A DNA stretch of 64,000 nt, from assembly GCF_004153195.1 (NCBI RefSeq), contig NZ_SEMC01000006.1:79982-143981 (forward strand), given 5' to 3'. The stretch's first letter is position 1; every line of letters starts with the position of its first letter. Origin of the DNA: Sporolactobacillus sp. THM19-2 (GTDB lineage Bacteria; Bacillota; Bacilli; Bacillales; Sporolactobacillaceae). This document shows, piece after piece, positions 61,922 to 64,000 of the stretch. A model generated the notes under the pieces. It made no database searches. It was not told the DNA's origin and saw only the letters and a program-made list of their open reading frames with translations. Position numbers and translations under genes: made by a program.

Positions 61922-62722
61922 ATGCCAAGCCAGGGACGTGTTTTTGCACTGATGCTCCTGATTGTTTTCTTTTGTATCATGCTTGTACTCGGGGAAACCG
62001 GATTAGTGGAAGTAGTCGGAAATAGCAGAGTGGACCCGGAAGATCACCCGCAACAGGATCTGCAACAGGAGAATCCCATAAAGCAGAATTCCATAAAGCA
62101 ATACATTAATCATGTTTTCGATGGCCCGGATGTAGAGAAGAAACTTTCCGCCCCCCATATCAGACAGCTGCCGGAACTGCCCAATGGATGCGAAGTGACA
62201 AGCCTTACGATGCTGCTGCGTGACGCAGGGGTTGTTACGGACAAAATGAAACTGGCCGGGGAAATGAAGAAAGTTCCCTTTCAGGCGGGAAGATATATGG
62301 GCAACCCGAACGAAGGTTTTGTCGGTAATATGTATCGCGGGGACAGGAATCATCCGGGTTTTGCGGTATATCATGGCCCGGTAGCTGAACTCGCGGAAAA
62401 GTATCTGGGAAATCGTGTACATGATTTCTCAGGAAGCAGCTGGACGGATGTTGAAAAGGAGATTTCCAGTGGGAACCCTGTCTGGATCATTACAAGTATT
62501 CATTTCCGGCCGGTACCGGATTCCGCATGGAGAAACTGGCATACGGAAGAGGGAGATATGCGCATCACATTCCAGGAGCATTCTGTGCTGGTAACCGGTT
62601 ACGACAGAGAACATATCTTCTTCAATGATCCGCTTGCTGATCATGAGGGGAGTCAGTCAGAAAAAGCAGCGTTTATTGAGGCATGGGAGCAATTCGGCCA
62701 TCAGGCAATCAGCATCAGGTAA
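61922..62722 (+). CDS. C39-type papain-like peptidase, membrane-anchored
   Basis: The 266-residue product has one N-terminal membrane helix (about residues 7-28) and then a C39-like domain. ELPNGCEVTSLTMLL near residue 88 gives the catalytic Cys, EHSVLVTGYD near residue 218 gives the His and FFNDPLADHEG near residue 231 gives the Asp/Asn. It resembles YvpB and other uncharacterised C39 proteins that are not linked to bacteriocin exporters. A GTG at 61919 is a start alternative; AAGAAGG lies 7-10 bases before both. It sits before a c-di-GMP-controlled SH3 gene. Confidence 0.7.
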   Translation: MPSQGRVFALMLLIVFFCIMLVLGETGLVEVVGNSRVDPEDHPQQDLQQENPIKQNSIKQYINHVFDGPDVEKKLSAPHIRQLPELPNGCEVTSLTMLLRDAGVVTDKMKLAGEMKKVPFQAGRYMGNPNEGFVGNMYRGDRNHPGFAVYHGPVAELAEKYLGNRVHDFSGSSWTDVEKEISSGNPVWIITSIHFRPVPDSAWRNWHTEEGDMRITFQEHSVLVTGYDREHIFFNDPLADHEGSQSEKAAFIEAWEQFGHQAISIR

Positions 62723-62794
62723 ACTTTCAGGTTAATCTCACCGATATAAATCATAGAATCACTGTTTTGCTTAAAAAGAGAAGCCTGTGCAATC

Positions 62795-62823
62795 TTGGTA
62801 AATATGACCAATTATGATAAAAT
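62795..62823 (+). promoter_or_regulatory. Promoter of the riboswitch-SH3 gene
   Basis: TTGGTA (62795-62800) and TAAAAT (62818-62823) are 17 nt apart, about 30 bp before the aptamer. Confidence 0.6.
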
Positions 62824-62849
62824 GATAGTAATACTCAGACCATTTCTTT

Positions 62850-62940
62850 TTTCTAAAGGGCAAAACTGTTGAAAAACAGTGACGCAAAGTTACGGATCTA
62901 AAGCATTCAGCTATGATCGCCGGACTATCGTACTTCTTTA
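62850..62940 (+). ncRNA. c-di-GMP-I riboswitch (GEMM-I)
   Basis: The core reads AAGGGCAAAACTGTTGAAA then AACAGTGACGCAAAG, followed by TCTAAAG, CTATGA and GCCGG. This is the GEMM-I consensus: GGCAAA, a P2 hairpin with GAAA tetraloop, GACGCAAAG and a tetraloop receptor. P1 could not be drawn with certainty, so the ends are approximate. A short TGAGAA/TTCTCA hairpin downstream may be the switch. It senses cyclic di-GMP and controls the secreted SH3 protein. Confidence 0.85.
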
Positions 62941-63017
62941 TTTCATGAGAAACGTAAATGAAAAAAGTTTTTTATTCTCAATTAACGATTAAACCAGCTG
63001 GTAAGAGGTGCAATACC

Positions 63018-64000
63018 ATGAATCCAAATCGCAACCTGACAATACTGGGTGCTGTGACCACAGCCGCTGCTGTAGCCGCGGTGTCGGCCGTAAACCCGTT
63101 AGAAGCTTCTGCAGACTCGTTCAAGGCGTATACCGGTCAGGCTAAGACTAATCTGAATATTCGAAGTACACCAGGAACGGATCATGATGAGATCGGCATG
63201 CTGAACAGAGGAGATACATTCAGCGTGATCGGCGTGGATAGAAAAAGTGAGAAAGGCCACTGGCTGAAGATCAAGCATCATAACCGAACGGCCTTTGTAG
63301 ATGGATATTATGTTGCAAAGGCAAAAGCGGCAACTCAGCCGTCTGTTCAGCCCGTTCAGAAAGTTTCACCTTATCAGGGTGTGACCACCGATTGGCTGCA
63401 TGTCCGTTTTCTTCCCGGTAAAAATGGGACGATACTTACTACGCTGAAACCAGGCGCAACAGTTACCGTCACCGGAAAAACTGCGTCTGGCTGGCTTCAG
63501 GTCAACTATCAAAGTGGCTCAGCCTATGTATCAGCAGAATACATAAAAACAGGCGGGTCTTCTGCCGGTTTTACTGAACGGATGTCATCAGTGAAAACGC
63601 TCTACACCGGGACGACGACGGATAATCTGAACGTACGGCCAGTCCCCGGGACCTCCAGGAAACCGCTGACGACGCTGAAAAGGGGAACCAGGGTCGACGT
63701 GACAGGCGAGGCCGGCGGCGGCTGGCTGAAGATCAAATACAACGGCGGCACAGCGTATGTGTCGGGTGATTTTGTGACGAAGGCGAACGCGGGGAAAAAC
63801 CCGTCTGCTCCTCTGAAGACCCTCTACACCGGGACAACGACGGATAATCTGAATGTGCGACCTGTCCCCGGGACCTCCAGGAAACCGTTGACGACACTGA
63901 AAAAGGGAACAAAAGTCGACGTGACGGGTGAGGCCGGCGGGGGCTGGCTGAAGATCAAATACAACGGCGGCACGGCGTATGTGTCGGGCAAATATGTAAC
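63018..64000 (+). CDS. Secreted multi-SH3b protein, C-terminus beyond window
   Basis: The frame is open to the window end (327 codons seen). It starts with a signal peptide with an ASA cleavage site near residue 33. At least four SH3b repeats follow, each with the form NLNVRPVPGT and GWLKIKYNGGTAYVSG. Repeats 3 and 4 are nearly identical in DNA. SH3b domains bind the peptidoglycan cross-bridge or stem, so the missing C-terminus is probably a hydrolase or adhesin domain. AAGAGGTG lies seven bases before the ATG. It is under a c-di-GMP riboswitch, which suggests a role in surface or biofilm life. Confidence 0.8.
   Translation, partial: MNPNRNLTILGAVTTAAAVAAVSAVNPLEASADSFKAYTGQAKTNLNIRSTPGTDHDEIGMLNRGDTFSVIGVDRKSEKGHWLKIKHHNRTAFVDGYYVAKAKAATQPSVQPVQKVSPYQGVTTDWLHVRFLPGKNGTILTTLKPGATVTVTGKTASGWLQVNYQSGSAYVSAEYIKTGGSSAGFTERMSSVKTLYTGTTTDNLNVRPVPGTSRKPLTTLKRGTRVDVTGEAGGGWLKIKYNGGTAYVSGDFVTKANAGKNPSAPLKTLYTGTTTDNLNVRPVPGTSRKPLTTLKKGTKVDVTGEAGGGWLKIKYNGGTAYVSGKYV
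63600..64000 (+). repeat. 222-bp tandem repeats within the SH3 gene
   Basis: CTCTACACCGGGACnACGAC starts at 63600 and again at 63822, a period of 222 bp (74 codons). The two units differ in only a few bases, so they were recently duplicated or homogenised and are likely to vary in copy number between strains. Confidence 0.85.

Overview
This 64 kb window reads as the chromosome of a low-to-moderate-GC, endospore-forming Firmicute of the order Bacillales. The signs are a GerW/YtfJ-type sporulation gene, many genes with close Bacillus relatives (nupNOPQ, metNIQ, niaP, yuzB, rocB-like, Mn-dependent ppaC), AGGAGG ribosome binding sites, frequent GTG/TTG starts, and SAM, guanine and c-di-GMP riboswitches of Firmicute type. 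A Sporolactobacillus-like genus is a guess from overall gene style, not shown. A class III (anaerobic) ribonucleotide reductase beside SodA suggests a facultative anaerobe.

Layout. 1-11.7 kb: a cut-off EcsC-family gene, a secreted PhoX-type phosphatase, small unknown genes, a YbaK deacylase, two paralogous DHA2 drug exporters each preceded by the same structured repeat, an Rrf2 regulator with an IDEAL-domain partner, and the niacin permease NiaP with an operator over its -35 box. 11.7-14.6 kb: a very AT-rich foreign island between IS relics (an IS110 fragment with a nonsense codon and an IS21-like end), holding a broken radical-SAM/SPASM peptide maturase and an intact MATE-like exporter. 14.6-21.2 kb: MazG-like and GerW-like genes, then the nupNOPQ purine nucleoside importer. 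21.2-29.9 kb: a TetR gene with a palindromic operator, a phosphatase, tRNA-Gly(CCC), the UPF0237/UPF0210 pair, a PPK2/PPX polyphosphate cassette and galE. 30-38.3 kb: a phosphonate-type importer (phnD, phnC, two phnE), glycerol dehydrogenase with a cre site, and the S-box-controlled methionine importer metQNI.

38.4-46.3 kb: small regulator/membrane pair, phosphatase, PpaC, nitroreductase, a membrane HExxH protein, a lactonase, YuzB, SodA and a deaminase-family amidohydrolase under a guanine-type riboswitch. 46.5-50.2 kb: an arginine-deiminase-superfamily enzyme with a RocB-like peptidase and a convergent LysR gene. 50.4-55.3 kb: a candidate small RNA, a HAD phosphatase, and methylcitrate genes prpD/prpB divergent from a CitMHS importer, without a methylcitrate synthase. 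55.4-64 kb: nrdDG with an NrdR-like box in the promoter spacer, an Fe-S old-yellow-enzyme reductase, RNase H, ketopantoate reductase, a C39-type peptidase and a secreted multi-SH3 protein under a c-di-GMP-I riboswitch.

The least explained signals are two four-unit palindrome arrays about 30 kb apart with nearly identical internal spacing, a second repeat family able to fold into two hairpins (four copies), a promoter-hairpin-terminator unit before the HAD gene, and a three-way-junction leader before nupN. No complete new defence or biosynthetic system was found; the radical-SAM/MATE island looks like a decayed one.
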